In this document: positions 8,304 to 19,805 of the stretch, one piece after another
Layout: every line of letters begins with the position of its first letter
Numbering within the stretch: position 1 is the stretch's first letter
Assembly (NCBI RefSeq): GCF_000724085.1
Contig: NZ_CCDL010000001.1
Span: 744,001 to 808,000, forward strand
Length of the DNA: 64,000 nt
Origin: Oceanobacillus manasiensis
GTDB taxonomy: Bacteria; Bacillota; Bacilli; Bacillales; Amphibacillaceae
Direction: 5' to 3'
Position numbers and translations under genes: made by a program
Notes under the pieces: model-generated
Told to the model about the DNA's origin: nothing
The model's database searches: none
Seen by the model: only the letters and a program-made list of their open reading frames with translations

Positions 8304-9095
8304 ATGAAGAAAATAAAACAAACCTGTGCTCGTATTGCGGCTCACCCTTTGTTTTCAAGAGTGATTATTACATTAATTGTTTTTAACGCTATGCTTGCTG
8401 GATTAGCGACATATAGCTTCTTTGCTGATGAAGAGTGGATATACATAGTAGATATGATATTGATTTTTACTTTTACAGTCGAAATTATAATTCGAATACT
8501 TGGGGCAAAGTCCTTTGGGGCCTTCTTTAAAGACTTCTGGAATGTATTTGATTTTATCATTGTTTTGCTTAGTGTCGTGCTGGTAGGCTCACATTATATA
8601 ACGGTCCTACGAATTGTACGGGTCTTACGGGTTCTGAGAGCTATATCTATTATTCCCTCCTTACGAAAGATAGTAAATGCGTTGCTACTTACGATCCCTT
8701 CCATGGGAACCATTATGTTATTACTTGGTATGTTTTTCTATGTATATGGGGTAATTGGTACAACGCTTTTCCATTCAATTGCGCCAGAATACTTTGGAAC
8801 ATTGCATGATTCATTATTAACTTTGTTCCAGGTGATTACGCTTGAGTCATGGGCGAGTGGTGTAATGCGGCCAATATTGGCAGAAGATCCATCTTCATGG
8901 TGGTATTTTGTCACGTTCATTCTAATTGGAGCATTTGTTATTGTGAATCTTTTCGTTGGTGTTATCGTGAATAACGTCGAGGAGGCACACAGGGAAGAGA
9001 CGCCATCCCCAACAGACATTAAGCTTGCAGAGGTACAAAAGGAATTGGCCGAGATTAAGTCACTATTGAAAAAGGAGCAGCTGATAACGTACTAA
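8304..9095 (+). CDS. Voltage-gated sodium channel, NaChBac family
   Basis: Single-domain six-helix voltage-gated cation channel that works as a homotetramer in the plasma membrane; in alkaliphilic Bacillus relatives the family admits Na+ and supports motility, chemotaxis and pH homeostasis. At 263 aa it is close to NaChBac (274). S4 carries four spaced arginines (R103, R106, R109, R112 in VLRIVRVLRVLRAIS). The selectivity filter is TLESWAS at 179-185, the same signature as NaChBac, giving a ring of Glu181. S6 (about 201-224) leads to a short C-terminal coiled coil rich in E/K. GAGGAGG precedes the ATG. It is monocistronic, with a terminator at 9119. Confidence 0.93.
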   Translation: MKKIKQTCARIAAHPLFSRVIITLIVFNAMLAGLATYSFFADEEWIYIVDMILIFTFTVEIIIRILGAKSFGAFFKDFWNVFDFIIVLLSVVLVGSHYITVLRIVRVLRVLRAISIIPSLRKIVNALLLTIPSMGTIMLLLGMFFYVYGVIGTTLFHSIAPEYFGTLHDSLLTLFQVITLESWASGVMRPILAEDPSSWWYFVTFILIGAFVIVNLFVGVIVNNVEEAHREETPSPTDIKLAEVQKELAEIKSLLKKEQLITY

Positions 9096-9118
9096 TCTCA
9101 AGTAAGGATATAAAAAAT

Positions 9119-9169
9119 AAAAAGCCGGGAAGCTTCGCACATTTTTGCGCATGCTTGTCCGGCTTTTTT
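9119..9169. terminator. Bidirectional terminator
   Basis: AAAAAGCCGG ... CCGGCTTTTTT long imperfect stem between the convergent channel and LLM genes, with A- and T-runs on both sides. Confidence 0.85.
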
Positions 9170-9185
9170 ATTTGCTTAAACGTAA

Positions 9186-10205
9186 TTATGCTTCATCCAT
9201 AAGCTCTGCGACGATCTCATAAGAGCGAAGGCGGTCTTCCATATGGTAAATTTGCCCGCTAATAATCATTTCATCTGCCTGTGTTTCTTCAAGGAATGCT
9301 TCGATGCCTTTTTTGACAGTCTCTTTGCTACCGATAATTGTCGTACGAGGGTCAAGCGATTGCTCCACAGCTGCTCGCTCCATTGGCGTCCAAATGTCAT
9401 CCATATTTTCTACTGGTGGCTGAAGTTTTGTCGGTTTCCCTTTACGGATACTTAGAAATTGCTGTTGCTGTGAAGTGGCAATATACTGAGCCTTTTCATC
9501 TGTATCAGCTGCAATTACATTTACTCCTACCATTGCGTACGGCTTTTCCATCTTCTCCGTTGGCTGGAAATTCTCCCGGTAAAGTCGTAATGCTGGTATT
9601 GTGTATGCAGGTGCAAAATGGCTTGCGAATGAGAACGCGAGTCCTTTTTCTGCTGCAAGGCGTGCACTAAAGTCACTTGATCCAAGTAGCCAGATTGGAA
9701 TGTCAAGCCCTTGGCCTGGGACAGCTTTTACGCGTGAAACAGGCTCCTCTGAGAAGTAGTCCTGCAATTCATTTACTTGCATAGGGAAATCCTCTACACT
9801 CATTCCAAGTGTTCTTCTAAGCGCATAGGCTGTGGCTTGGTCACTACCAGGCGCACGTCCCAATCCTAAATCGATCCGACCAGGGAAGAGGGATTCCAAT
9901 GTGCCAAATTGTTCGGCAATTACAATAGTTGCATGATTAGGCAGCATGATTCCGCCTGCGCCAACACGAATACGTTCTGTCTTCTCAGCAATATGCCCCA
10001 TAATGACTGAGGTTGCAGAACTGGCAATACCAGGCATATTATGATGCTCCGCAAGCCAATAGCGATTAAAACCAAGCTTTTCCACATGTTGTGCTAACTG
10101 TACACTGTTTTGAAATGACTCTCTGGGAGTACTGCCTTCCTTCACTGCTGCTAGGTCAAGAACAGATAATGGTATATGTTTAAATGTTTTTGTATTCATT
10201 GTCAT
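9186..10205 (-). CDS. LLM-class (luciferase-like) flavin oxidoreductase
   Basis: Bacterial-luciferase-like monooxygenase fold, FMNH2-dependent; the substrate is unknown. Family marks include [27 protein letters not shown] and [14 protein letters not shown] in the N-terminal half of the TIM barrel and [24 protein letters not shown] in the middle. These match the MsnO8-type subgroup common in Bacillus (YvbT-like). A frame extends to a GTG at 10214, but GAGGAG lies 8 bases before the ATG at 10205, so 339 aa is preferred. It is monocistronic and divergent from gltA. Confidence 0.85.
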   Translation of the reverse strand: MTMNTKTFKHIPLSVLDLAAVKEGSTPRESFQNSVQLAQHVEKLGFNRYWLAEHHNMPGIASSATSVIMGHIAEKTERIRVGAGGIMLPNHATIVIAEQFGTLESLFPGRIDLGLGRAPGSDQATAYALRRTLGMSVEDFPMQVNELQDYFSEEPVSRVKAVPGQGLDIPIWLLGSSDFSARLAAEKGLAFSFASHFAPAYTIPALRLYRENFQPTEKMEKPYAMVGVNVIAADTDEKAQYIATSQQQQFLSIRKGKPTKLQPPVENMDDIWTPMERAAVEQSLDPRTTIIGSKETVKKGIEAFLEETQADEMIISGQIYHMEDRLRSYEIVAELMDEA

Positions 10206-10759
10206 CGTATTCACTCCTCACGATTTGCTTACTAAGAAATATTACGTCTAAACAGTCCAAACGTCCACTAATTAGCTTACCAATTATATGGTAAAACGCT
10301 GCATTGGAATCTGGCCTTTAACTGGGATAGAAGGAAAAACATGGTTAATGTATTTTTCAAAAAAGAAAAAAATGTCGTAAAATTATCGTTTCTTTTGGAT
10401 TTAAATTAAACAACCCTATAAACCTTGTCTTTTATGCAATAAAAACGCATACAAAAAATAAAGAACGCATATTTGGTAGCGTTTTCATTTACTGGATTTT
10501 TATAAAAATGCATGAACATGACTTATCTGAATTTTGAGTTAAAAAGTGATTTATGATATGATATTTCTACTATCCTTTTTTATATTTAGAAAAGTGTATA
10601 TTTTTAGTTTTGTGGAACATTTCTTATTGCTAAATCTTAAATGTTCTAGATTCGCTAAAAGATGAGCGGACGTAGATTTCCTAAACTGTTCTGGTTTGAT
10701 CTCCAATTCGTTTTAAGGTAGGAGATACCAAGAATGTTTAATGATAGAAGGGAGATGTA
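10206..10759. other. Intergenic region upstream of gltA
   Basis: AT-rich 550-bp region with no credible gene. It holds the gltA promoter (10534-10562) and about 190 bases of leader. In B. subtilis the divergent gltC regulator sits here; it is absent in this window. A short GGTAGGAGATACC stem-loop occurs near 10717. No T-box or known riboswitch was recognised. Confidence 0.5.
10534..10562 (+). promoter_or_regulatory. SigA-type promoter of gltAB
   Basis: TTGAGT (10534-10539), exactly 17 bp, TATGAT (10557-10562). The transcript would start near 10569 and carry a leader of about 190 nt before gltA. Confidence 0.65.
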
Positions 10760-13700
10760 ATGATGACGAGAAATGGCTTCCCGCAAAGGCAGGGACTCTA
10801 TCATCCAGATTTTGAACACGAAGCATGTGGAATTGGAATGATTGCAAATATAAATGGAAAACCAACACATAATATTGTTCAGAATGCAGTTAATATTTTA
10901 TGTAATTTGGAACATCGGGGAGGACAATCTGCCGATACAAGCACAGGTGATGGAGCAGGAATTCTAACTCAGATTCCAGATCGCTTCTTTCAAAAGCAAT
11001 GTGCCAAGGAGAACATCACTTTACCTAAACAGGGGGAGTATGGCGTTGGTATGGTGTTTCTTCCACGTGATCATGAGGTAAGAATGCGCAGCAAAGAAGT
11101 GTTTGAAGAAATCATAGAACAAGAGGGGCAAACGTTCCTTGGCTGGAGGCCTGTACCAACGAATGAATCGTTTATTGGCAAGGTGGCTTCTAAAAGTAAA
11201 CCTACAATTAGACAAATTTTTATTAAGAAGTCTGAAGATATAAAAGATCAAATAGCGTTTGAAAGAAAGATGTATGTGATTCGGAAGCGCATAGAACAAG
11301 AAATGGCAAAAGTTCCGGAGTATGAAGATGTATATATTAGCAGTCTGTCTTCCAGTACGATTGTTTATAAAGGAATGCTAATTCCTGAACAGTTAGATGC
11401 ATTTTATATTGATTTGAATCACCCTGATTTTAAATCTGCATTGGCTCTTGTCCACTCTCGCTTTAGTACGAATACATTTCCAAGCTGGAAAAGATCTCAT
11501 CCAAACAGATTCACCATTCATAATGGGGAGTTTAATACATTAAGAGGAAATGTGAACTGGATGCGCGCCCGTGAACAACTTTGCGCTTCAGAGCATTTTT
11601 CTGAAGAAGATATGGAAAAAATTCTTCCTGTAATTGACGCGGACGGCAGTGACTCTTCCATTTTTGACAATACATTTGAATTTCTTCACTTATCGGGGCG
11701 ATCACTAGCACATACTGCTATGATGATGGTGCCTGAACCATGGGCGAACGATGCGTCCATCAAGGAAGAAAAACGCGATTTCTACGAATATCATAGTACA
11801 TTAATGGAACCATGGGATGGCCCGGCAGCACTAGTGTTTACAGATGGGAACCAGATAGGTGCTTGCCTTGACCGTAATGGTTTACGTCCAGCTCGCTATT
11901 ACGTCACAAAGAGTGGAATGATCGTGCTAGGTTCAGAAGTTGGAGCACTTGATATCTTTGCTGATGACATCCTGTATAAGGACAGACTTCAACCTGGGAA
12001 GATGCTCCTTGTAGATTTGGAAAAGGGCATTATCGTTCCGGATGAGGATATTAAGATGCAGGTTGCTTCAGAGCAACCTTATAAAGAATGGCTCAAAAAT
12101 AAGATTGACCTTAATGATATTCCTGATGTTAGGAATGACCAGCCATCCTATAGGGGCAAGGAATTACTTGAACAGCAATTCGCTTTTGGCTATACAAGAG
12201 AAGAATTGAACAAAATAATTAAGCCACTCGTAGAAGATGGGAAGGATCCAATAGGTTCAATGGGATATGATTCACCACTGGCAGTGCTATCGAAAAAGCC
12301 CCAGCTTCTATATAATTATTTCAAACAATTGTTTGCCCAGGTGACAAATCCACCTATTGATGCTATTCGTGAGCAGATTATTACGATGGTCGAGACAACA
12401 ATTGGCGCTGAAGGAAACCTTGTGGCACCCAAAGCGGATAGTTGTATGCATATCCGACTTGAAACGCCAATTATGACCAATGACCAGCTGGAGAAACTAC
12501 GTGTACGTCAAATTGAAGGATTTCAGACTGCAACCATTTCCACTTTATTTAAACGTAGTAAACCAGAAGGAAATCTTGTGCAGGCAATGGAAAAGCTGTT
12601 TATTAAGGCAGATAAGGCGATAGAAGAAGGCGCAACCCTTATTGTTCTATCAGACCGTGGAGTAAGTAAGGGAAAGGTCGCCATCCCTGCATTGCTGGCT
12701 GTATCTGGATTGCATCACCATTTGATCCGAAGAGGGATTCGTACAAAAGTTAGCCTGCTTGTAGAATCTGGGGAACCTAGAGAAGTGCACCACTTTGCCA
12801 CGCTAATTGGTTATGGTGCGGAAGGAATTAATCCATATCTGGCCTTTGATACCATTCATGAGTTAGTAGATAACCAGGAATTAGAGGCAATTACACCAAA
12901 TCAAGCGGTAGATCAGTATGTGAACTCAGTGACTGATGGCATAATTAAAATTCTATCTAAAATGGGAATTTCCACCATTCAGAGTTACCGTGGTGCTCAG
13001 ATTTTTGAAGCAGTTGGCATCCAAACAGATGTAATTGATAAGTATTTTACCGGTACAGCTTCTCGTTTAGGCGGCATCGGGATGGATATGATTGAAAAAG
13101 AAACGGTTATGCGTCACGAGAAAGCGTTCCAGGAAGCACGTGGTTCAAATTATGCGCTCGAAGCAGGAGATGAATTTCAATATAGAGGAAATGGTGAAGA
13201 TCACCAATACAACCCTAAAACCATTCATACCCTTCAGCATGCTTGTCGTACCAATAATTATGATGTGTTTAAGGAATATACAAATCTTTTGACAGACGAA
13301 ACGAACAATCTTCAATCATTACGTGGTTTATTAGCTTTCAAAAAGCGCACACCTGTACCAATTGAAGAAGTCGAAACAGTGGAAGAAATCTGTGCACGTT
13401 TCAAAACTGGTGCCATGTCTTATGGCTCCATAAGCCAGGAAGCACATGAAGCATTGGCTATTGCAATGAATCGAATTGGCGGACGAAGTAATACTGGGGA
13501 AGGCGGAGAGTCTGCTGACCGTTTTACACCCGATGAAAATGGCGATTCCAGAAGAAGTTCGATTAAACAGGTAGCTTCAGGCAGGTTTGGCGTAAATAGT
13601 CATTATCTTGTGAATGCTGACGAGATTCAAATAAAAATAGCCCAAGGGGCAAAACCAGGTGAAGGTGGTCACCTTCCTGGCAAAAAGGTATATCCATGGG

Positions 13701-15370
13701 TTGCTGAAGTCCGCGGTTCTACACCGGGAGTTGAGTTGATTTCTCCACCACCACATCACGATATTTATTCTATCGAAGACCTAGCAGAGCTAATCCATAA
13801 CTTAAAAAACACGAATCCAAACGCAAGGATAAGTGTGAAGCTTGTTTCTGCTGTCGGTGTAGGTACTATAGCTGCAGGTGTTGCAAAGGGAAGAGCAGAT
13901 TTAGTTTTAATTAGTGGTTATGATGGTGGAACAGGCGCAGCTCCACGAACGAGTTTGAAGCATACTGGTCTTCCGTGGGAGATTGGCCTTGCTGAAACGC
14001 ATCAAACCTTGTTGCTAAATGGTTTACGTGATCGCATCGTGGTAGAGACAGATGGGAAGATGATGACAGGGCGCGATGTTGTCCTCGCCGCCTTGCTTGG
14101 AGCAGAAGAGTATGGTTTTTCTACAGCTCCACTTGTGGTGTTAGGTTGTGTCATGATGCGTGTTTGCCATATGGATACATGTCCAGTTGGAATTGCGACA
14201 CAAAACCCTGAGCTTAGAAAGAAATTTATGGGGGACCCAGAGCATGTTGCTAATTTCATGCGGTTTATTGCAAGGGAAGCTCGTGAATTAATGGCAGAGC
14301 TCGGCTTCAGAACAATAAATGAGATGATTGGCCGTACAGATGTACTTGAAGTAAATGATGCAGTTGATCACTGGAAAGCGAAAGGAATCGACCTTAGCCC
14401 ACTACTCTATCAACCAGATCTTCCAGCAAAAGTAGGTAGATATGCCACTATAAAGCAAGACCATGGAATAGAGAGAACATTGGACTATCAAGAGTTGCTT
14501 CCTCATTGCAGAAAAGCGATAGAAGAAAAAAGCCCTGTGGAGTTTACTACCGCAATCAGAAACATTAACCGGGTTACCGGTACGTTACTTGGTAGTGAAA
14601 TTACCAAGCTATACGGAGAAGAAGGATTACCAGAAGATACAGTGAAGCTGAATTTTAATGGATCTGCCGGACAAAGCTTTGGAGCTTTCATCCCGCCTGG
14701 AATGACGTTGAGATTAATTGGGGATGCCAATGATTTTGTTGGAAAAGGCTTATCTGGTGGAAAAATCATCGTCCATCCAGATCCAATTGTGACATTCCCG
14801 CCAGAGAAAAATACCATTATTGGAAATGTAGCATTTTACGGTGCATCTCGCGGTGAAGCGTACATCCGTGGTATTGCGGGGGAACGATTTGCTGTAAGAA
14901 ATAGTGGGGCAAATATCGTTGTAGAAGGTGTCGGCGATCATGGTTGTGAGTATATGACAGGTGGAAAGGTTGTTGTGCTAGGTACGACAGGCAGGAACTT
15001 TGCTGCTGGGATGTCAGGCGGGGTTGCCTATATTCTCGATGAAGATGATACCTTCCATTCTAAAGTGAACGCAGAGCTTGTTAACGTAGAGCCAGTGAAA
15101 GATTCAGAAGAGCTGCAGGCACTGTACCAGCATATTCAACAGCATGTTTTTTACACGAACAGTTCGCACGCCGAACGTATCCTAACTTATTGGGAAAAGT
15201 ATATACCGCAATTTGTTCGGGTTATTCCAAAAGCTTATGTAAAAGTTCAGGATCGTATAAAAGAGTTACTAGATAACGGGTTAACTAAATTTGAAGCAGA
15301 AATGACAGCTTTCGAGGAAAGTAAAAAACCAGTAGAAAAAGAGAGAACAGAAGCAGTCGCTCTGCAATAA
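10760..15370 (+). CDS. gltA: Glutamate synthase (NADPH) large subunit
   Basis: Transfers the glutamine amide nitrogen to 2-oxoglutarate, forming glutamate, together with GltB. Class II amidotransferase domain at the N-terminus: after removal of a short propeptide the catalytic Cys (HEACGIG) is Cys22 if translation starts at the second ATG (10763), as in B. subtilis, or Cys23 from 10760. A central domain, the FMN-binding synthase domain ([14 protein letters not shown]) and the 3Fe-4S motif [15 protein letters not shown] follow, then the C-terminal beta-helix domain ([21 protein letters not shown]). At 1536 aa it is full length (B. subtilis about 1520). GGGAG precedes the start. It forms an operon with gltB 56 bp downstream. 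Confidence 0.97.
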   Translation: MMTRNGFPQRQGLYHPDFEHEACGIGMIANINGKPTHNIVQNAVNILCNLEHRGGQSADTSTGDGAGILTQIPDRFFQKQCAKENITLPKQGEYGVGMVFLPRDHEVRMRSKEVFEEIIEQEGQTFLGWRPVPTNESFIGKVASKSKPTIRQIFIKKSEDIKDQIAFERKMYVIRKRIEQEMAKVPEYEDVYISSLSSSTIVYKGMLIPEQLDAFYIDLNHPDFKSALALVHSRFSTNTFPSWKRSHPNRFTIHNGEFNTLRGNVNWMRAREQLCASEHFSEEDMEKILPVIDADGSDSSIFDNTFEFLHLSGRSLAHTAMMMVPEPWANDASIKEEKRDFYEYHSTLMEPWDGPAALVFTDGNQIGACLDRNGLRPARYYVTKSGMIVLGSEVGALDIFADDILYKDRLQPGKMLLVDLEKGIIVPDEDIKMQVASEQPYKEWLKNKIDLNDIPDVRNDQPSYRGKELLEQQFAFGYTREELNKIIKPLVEDGKDPIGSMGYDSPLAVLSKKPQLLYNYFKQLFAQVTNPPIDAIREQIITMVETTIGAEGNLVAPKADSCMHIRLETPIMTNDQLEKLRVRQIEGFQTATISTLFKRSKPEGNLVQAMEKLFIKADKAIEEGATLIVLSDRGVSKGKVAIPALLAVSGLHHHLIRRGIRTKVSLLVESGEPREVHHFATLIGYGAEGINPYLAFDTIHELVDNQELEAITPNQAVDQYVNSVTDGIIKILSKMGISTIQSYRGAQIFEAVGIQTDVIDKYFTGTASRLGGIGMDMIEKETVMRHEKAFQEARGSNYALEAGDEFQYRGNGEDHQYNPKTIHTLQHACRTNNYDVFKEYTNLLTDETNNLQSLRGLLAFKKRTPVPIEEVETVEEICARFKTGAMSYGSISQEAHEALAIAMNRIGGRSNTGEGGESADRFTPDENGDSRRSSIKQVASGRFGVNSHYLVNADEIQIKIAQGAKPGEGGHLPGKKVYPWVAEVRGSTPGVELISPPPHHDIYSIEDLAELIHNLKNTNPNARISVKLVSAVGVGTIAAGVAKGRADLVLISGYDGGTGAAPRTSLKHTGLPWEIGLAETHQTLLLNGLRDRIVVETDGKMMTGRDVVLAALLGAEEYGFSTAPLVVLGCVMMRVCHMDTCPVGIATQNPELRKKFMGDPEHVANFMRFIAREARELMAELGFRTINEMIGRTDVLEVNDAVDHWKAKGIDLSPLLYQPDLPAKVGRYATIKQDHGIERTLDYQELLPHCRKAIEEKSPVEFTTAIRNINRVTGTLLGSEITKLYGEEGLPEDTVKLNFNGSAGQSFGAFIPPGMTLRLIGDANDFVGKGLSGGKIIVHPDPIVTFPPEKNTIIGNVAFYGASRGEAYIRGIAGERFAVRNSGANIVVEGVGDHGCEYMTGGKVVVLGTTGRNFAAGMSGGVAYILDEDDTFHSKVNAELVNVEPVKDSEELQALYQHIQQHVFYTNSSHAERILTYWEKYIPQFVRVIPKAYVKVQDRIKELLDNGLTKFEAEMTAFEESKKPVEKERTEAVALQ

Positions 15371-15425
15371 AACTTGTTGCACGTTAACATAAATGTTCCA
15401 AGTATTAGAGAGGGAGGGCCTACCG

Positions 15426-16913
15426 ATGGGGAAACAAACCGCATTTATGGAATATGAAAGAAAGGTCCGGGATGAAAGAGATCCTGGAACCCGAATCAAA
15501 GATTGGAACGATTACACGATACCCATGACAGAAAAAGAAGTACAAATACAGGGGGCGCGTTGCATGGATTGTGGCGTCCCTACCTGCCATGTGGGGTTAG
15601 AGCTAAATGGGGTCACATCAGGATGTCCAGTTTACCACCTTATCCCTGAGTGGAATAACCTGGTGTATGAAGGGAAATGGAAGGAAGCACTTGAAAGAGA
15701 GCATGAAATGAATAATTTCCCTGAGTTTACTGGAATGGCGTGCCCAGCACCTTGTGAAGGAGCTTGTGTACTAGGGATAAATGAACCTCCAGTTGCAATT
15801 AGGACGATCGAACGATCCATTATTGAAAAAGGCTTTGAAGAGGGATGGGTTGTAGCTACTCCGCCTGAAAAGCGTACTGGAAAAAAGGTGGCTGTAATCG
15901 GTTCAGGTCCAGCCGGGCTGGCTGCTGCAGCGCAACTTAACAAGGCAGGTCACACGGTAACCGTATTTGAAAGAAATGATCGTGTCGGCGGATTATTGAC
16001 TTATGGTATTCCGGAAATGAAGCTTTCCTATGATGTAGTGAAACGCCGTGTCTCTATTCTAGAAGAAGAAGGGATTACGTTTATTACCAATACAGAGGTA
16101 GGAAAAGACATATCAGTAGAAGAGCTCAAGGAATCTTTTGATTCCACTATTCTTTGCGGTGGAGCAACTGTGCACCGTGATATCCAGATAGAAGGAGGTT
16201 CGTTAAAGGGAGTACATCCAGCAATGGATTTCCTACATGCTAATACGAAAAGCCTCCTTGACTCTAATTTGGAAGATGGAAACTATATTTCAGCTGAAGA
16301 TAAAAATGTGATTGTAATCGGTGGCGGGGACACAGGAACAGATTGCCTGGCAACCTCTGTTAGACATAATTGTAAAAGCCTTACCCAATTTGATATTTAT
16401 GATAAGAAAGGTTTGGTCAGAGATATAGAGACAAACCCATGGCCACAGTACCCTACGATCCACCGTGTTGAATATGGCCATAAAGAGGCTTCAAGTGTTC
16501 TTGGGGAGGATCCTCGTGCCTATGCTGTTATGACAAAGAAATTTGTTGGTGATGAAACGGGTCATGTTAAAGAAGTGCATACAGTCAATGTTAAGCTTCG
16601 TTTTGACGAAAATGGCAATAAGGTACGAGAAGAAATCCCAGGTACAGAGAAAGTTTGGCCAGCAGACCTTGTATTAATTGCCATTGGCTTTAAGGGTCCA
16701 GAGCAAGACCTTATTAGTCAAATGGAAGTTGAGACAACATCTAGATCTACAGTGAAAGCAACGTATGGGGAATACACTACGAACGTAGAAGGTGTTTTTG
16801 CTGCAGGTGACATGCGCCGTGGACAAAGCCTAATTGTTTGGGCGATCAACGAAGGCAGAGAAGTTGCTCGAGAATGTGATCGTTACCTAATGGGAGAAAC
16901 CGTTTTACCATAA
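15426..16913 (+). CDS. gltB: Glutamate synthase (NADPH) small subunit
   Basis: Electron-input subunit: NADPH to FAD to iron-sulfur clusters to GltA. The N-terminal cluster-binding region has [12 protein letters not shown] and [12 protein letters not shown] (4Fe-4S ligands). Two Rossmann folds follow: FAD site [15 protein letters not shown] near residue 150 and NADPH site [12 protein letters not shown] near 295. The C-terminal [19 protein letters not shown] motif closes the FAD site. The open frame reaches back to 15393, but GAGAGGGAGGG precedes the ATG at 15426, giving 495 aa (B. subtilis 493). The operon ends at a terminator at 16923-16953. Confidence 0.96.
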   Translation: MGKQTAFMEYERKVRDERDPGTRIKDWNDYTIPMTEKEVQIQGARCMDCGVPTCHVGLELNGVTSGCPVYHLIPEWNNLVYEGKWKEALEREHEMNNFPEFTGMACPAPCEGACVLGINEPPVAIRTIERSIIEKGFEEGWVVATPPEKRTGKKVAVIGSGPAGLAAAAQLNKAGHTVTVFERNDRVGGLLTYGIPEMKLSYDVVKRRVSILEEEGITFITNTEVGKDISVEELKESFDSTILCGGATVHRDIQIEGGSLKGVHPAMDFLHANTKSLLDSNLEDGNYISAEDKNVIVIGGGDTGTDCLATSVRHNCKSLTQFDIYDKKGLVRDIETNPWPQYPTIHRVEYGHKEASSVLGEDPRAYAVMTKKFVGDETGHVKEVHTVNVKLRFDENGNKVREEIPGTEKVWPADLVLIAIGFKGPEQDLISQMEVETTSRSTVKATYGEYTTNVEGVFAAGDMRRGQSLIVWAINEGREVARECDRYLMGETVLP

Positions 16914-16922
16914 AAAGAACAG

Positions 16923-16953
16923 AAAACCACAGCCTTACAGGGTTGTGGTTTTT
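16923..16953 (+). terminator. Terminator after gltAB
   Basis: AAAACCACAGCC-loop-GGGTTGTGGTTTTT hairpin with a T-run, 10 bases after the gltB stop. Confidence 0.85.
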
Positions 16954-17099
16954 AGTTCTAACTTGACAAGTTGTAATATAAGGAGTAACATTCCTTCAAT
17001 TGGGTTTGCAAGAGATAGTGACATGAAGTAATATAGTATAGTAGGAAATATGCAATGCTTTTTAAGTGAATTCTTTCTTAGGAAAAGGACTTACTGGAA

Positions 17100-18185
17100 A
17101 TGAGGGTTAATAAAAAAATGAGTAAACAATCCATTTATGGACTGACATATGATCAATTATCTGATTGGTTGATGGAACGCGGACAACAACGATTTCGAAT
17201 TGACCAGGTTTGGAACTGGCTTTATAAAAAACGTGTTGGCCAGTTTTCTGAAATGAAAAACGTCAACAAACAGACGATTGAGCTTTTAGAAGAAAATTTT
17301 GTGCTTCACACTTTGGATGAGGAAATTAAGCAAGAATCGCAGGATGGAACAATTAAATTTCTATTTAAACTTGCGGACGGCAATTTAATCGAAACTGTTT
17401 TAATGCGGTTCAATTATGGCTTGTCTGTTTGTGTTACGACACAGGTTGGCTGTAATATCGGTTGCACCTTTTGTGCAAGCGGATTGCTGAGGAAAAACAG
17501 AGACCTATCAAGTGGGGAAATTGTAGAGCAAATTATGAATGTACAAAAGCACTTGGATGAACGTGGTGACGATGAAAGGGTTAGCCATATCGTGGTAATG
17601 GGGATTGGTGAGCCATTCGATAATTTCACCAATTTAATGGATTTCCTATATGTTGTAAACGACGATAGAGGACTTAACATTGGTGCACGTCACATCACTG
17701 TATCCACCAGTGGTCTTGCCCATAAAATATATGAATTTGCCGACACAGGAATTCAAGTTAACCTTGCTATCTCGATTCACGCTCCAAACAATGAGCTAAG
17801 AACGAGAATTATGAAGATTAACAAGGCATTCCCAATTGAAAAGCTGATGCAGTCTGTAGATTATTACTTGGAAAAGACGAATCGTCGTATAACTTACGAG
17901 TATATTATGTTACGGGATGTCAATGACCATAAGGAAGAGGCAGAGCAGTTAGCAAAATTACTGTATAACCATCGCCATCTAGCTTATGTGAACTTAATTC
18001 CGTATAATTCCGTGGATGAGCACAATCAGTATCAGCGCAGTGAATCTGCTTCTATTCAAGCTTTCTTTGAGACCTTGAAAGCAAAAGGCATTAACTGTGG
18101 CGTTCGTTGGGAAAATGGTGCAGATATTGATGCAGCATGCGGACAGTTACGAAGCAAGCAAATCAAGAAAACAAGTAAAGTCTAA
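17100..18185 (+). CDS. rlmN: 23S rRNA/tRNA (adenine-C2)-methyltransferase RlmN
   Basis: Radical-SAM enzyme that methylates C2 of A2503 in 23S rRNA and A37 in some tRNAs. The CxxxCxxC cluster motif is Cys118-Cys122-Cys125 ([11 protein letters not shown]). The C-terminal acceptor Cys347 lies in [15 protein letters not shown] and [10 protein letters not shown] match the SAM-binding loops. Its 361-aa length fits RlmN, and the sequence lacks the Cfr-specific spacing, so it is called RlmN rather than the resistance enzyme. It stands alone here rather than in the rlmN-prpC-prkC cluster familiar from B. subtilis; a second copy elsewhere cannot be excluded. A second in-frame ATG is at 17118. Confidence 0.93.
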   Translation: MRVNKKMSKQSIYGLTYDQLSDWLMERGQQRFRIDQVWNWLYKKRVGQFSEMKNVNKQTIELLEENFVLHTLDEEIKQESQDGTIKFLFKLADGNLIETVLMRFNYGLSVCVTTQVGCNIGCTFCASGLLRKNRDLSSGEIVEQIMNVQKHLDERGDDERVSHIVVMGIGEPFDNFTNLMDFLYVVNDDRGLNIGARHITVSTSGLAHKIYEFADTGIQVNLAISIHAPNNELRTRIMKINKAFPIEKLMQSVDYYLEKTNRRITYEYIMLRDVNDHKEEAEQLAKLLYNHRHLAYVNLIPYNSVDEHNQYQRSESASIQAFFETLKAKGINCGVRWENGADIDAACGQLRSKQIKKTSKV

Positions 18186-18244
18186 TAACAGCGAAAAGCC
18201 TTCGGGTTAGGGAACACTAACTAGAGCTAAATACTGATTAAAAC

Positions 18245-18286
18245 AAAAGAGTCTGAGCGGGTTTTCACCCGTTCAGGCTCTTTTTT
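18245..18286. terminator. Bidirectional terminator between rlmN and the GGEEF gene
   Basis: AAAAGAGTCTGAGCGGGT-TTTC-ACCCGTTCAGGCTCTTTTTT, nearly perfect stem with A/T tracts on both sides. Confidence 0.85.
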
Positions 18287-18315
18287 ATACGCTAGGAGAG
18301 GATGAGTCTTAGCTC

Positions 18316-19569
18316 TTACTTAAATCGTGAAGTTAGTGGAAGGTTCATTGTACCGTTCTTTGCCGTGACTCGATTCTTCCCTGATTCTTTCGCCTGTAAA
18401 AGGAGCTCATCCGCGTAAACGTATGCCCGTTTAATCTCTGTTTCTCCACCCGTTTTATAGTAATACAATCCAAATGAAGCGGTATAGTTGATGGCCACAT
18501 GATCAGATTTATATTCAGTTGGGACAGGACTGCATTCAACTTCCACCCTTATTTTCTCCAAAAGCTCCACACATTGCTGAAATGATCGATGTCTGAGAAA
18601 TATGGTGAATTCTTCGCCACCACTTCGGATTAAGCAGTCTTTTTCCTGAAGGTTGTTCTGCAATGTAGCAGCATAGTGCTGAATTACATAGTCTCCGACT
18701 GCGTGATTATACGTATCATTAATCCGCTTAAAGGTATCAATATCAGAAACAATCACCCCAATACATTCTCCACTATTATTAAGCTCCTGCATAATTTTAT
18801 CCATGTAGGTTCTGTTGTACACTGTTGTTAAAAAATCTGTATAAGCCATCTGTTCGAATCTATCTCGCTCCAGTTTGTGTTGAATTGTCTGTGACTTAAA
18901 AAGGAAAGAACGACTTACAAGATAATTTAGGAGGAAGAGTGCAATAACCATCTCCCATTGCTGTTCCATAAGAAGAAGAAACAGAAGACCATTAGAGAAT
19001 GCAGTCTTTCCCATGTCAAGGATACTCCTGCTTTTGATGAAGTCTATCGCTTCCTTTATAGACATAATATCTTTGCTAATCGTAAATATAGTGATGAGAT
19101 AGAGATCTGAAAGTAGTGAAACAGTGATAACCAATATAATGATTAATAGCCAAAAGCCAAAAGGTAGGTTCTGAAACCCAGGGTATAACATTTGAAATAA
19201 AAAGAAGGCGATAGAGTTATTTAATGTAAAGGCTCCGATATTATAAAAAGTATGTAGAAATTCGTCTGGGTCAGCTGTGTTGGAATATTTTCGATTAAAG
19301 TAAACAATAAAACGTTGAACAAATTCAAAAATAAATAAGCCAAGGGGACCAGCCAACAACCCAAACGAAAGACCATAAGATATTCCATAATCCATGTTTA
19401 ATTTTCCTTTTTTCACAACAATGGTTAAGTGCGAATAAAGGGTGGAAAAAAGCCAGTATAATAGGATTGCTTTAAAAAATAATGATGAATCTACCAAAAT
19501 TTCACCATAAAAGACTGCGACAGTCAGCGAAACGATGAAAATACTTATGATAAATACTATCAGTCGCAT
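18316..19569 (-). CDS. Membrane diguanylate cyclase (GGEEF domain)
   Basis: Makes cyclic di-GMP from two GTP if active. The N-terminal ~200 residues hold about six hydrophobic segments without a recognised extracellular sensor. A GGDEF domain occupies roughly the last 180 residues: DIDTFKRINDTYNHAVGD is the metal-binding start and RSGGEEFTIF the active-site loop (GGEEF, a catalytically competent variant). The product-inhibition I-site position that is usually RxxD reads QEKD, so feedback inhibition is probably lost. The frame can be extended to a TTG at 19599, but AGAGGAAG precedes the ATG at 19569 (417 aa). It is monocistronic. Confidence 0.85.
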   Translation of the reverse strand: MRLIVFIISIFIVSLTVAVFYGEILVDSSLFFKAILLYWLFSTLYSHLTIVVKKGKLNMDYGISYGLSFGLLAGPLGLFIFEFVQRFIVYFNRKYSNTADPDEFLHTFYNIGAFTLNNSIAFFLFQMLYPGFQNLPFGFWLLIIILVITVSLLSDLYLITIFTISKDIMSIKEAIDFIKSRSILDMGKTAFSNGLLFLLLMEQQWEMVIALFLLNYLVSRSFLFKSQTIQHKLERDRFEQMAYTDFLTTVYNRTYMDKIMQELNNSGECIGVIVSDIDTFKRINDTYNHAVGDYVIQHYAATLQNNLQEKDCLIRSGGEEFTIFLRHRSFQQCVELLEKIRVEVECSPVPTEYKSDHVAINYTASFGLYYYKTGGETEIKRAYVYADELLLQAKESGKNRVTAKNGTMNLPLTSRFK

Positions 19570-19729
19570 GGGTGATCTTCCTCTCTTGAACATAGGCAAA
19601 AATTCCTACTTTCAACTCAATTTTAGCACAGTTTTTTCCTGTTTGTTCAAAATATTTTATATTTATTCTGTTTGTTGATTGACAAAGGTTCTGTCTAGTA
19701 ATTTTCAGCTAAGGTCTAGTTTCCCCACT

Positions 19730-19755
19730 GTTTAACATTTCCAGTACGCGGGTAT
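19730..19755 (+). promoter_or_regulatory. SigB-type general-stress promoter of katE
   Basis: GTTTAA (19730-19735), 14-bp spacer, GGGTAT (19750-19755), an exact match to the B. subtilis SigB consensus, about 50 bp upstream of the catalase start. No competing SigA promoter was evident. Confidence 0.75.
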
Positions 19756-19805
19756 TGATTTAGGGAAGTTATGACATTACGCAACTAACAATAAGGAGGG
19801 CTAAC

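Noticed and set aside
10563-10759. T-box or glutamine riboswitch in the gltA leader
   Set aside because: No conserved T-box core or glutamine aptamer motif could be recognised; only one short stem-loop is visible.
17100-18185. Cfr-type resistance methyltransferase
   Set aside because: Motif spacing and overall sequence match RlmN; nothing specific to Cfr was seen.
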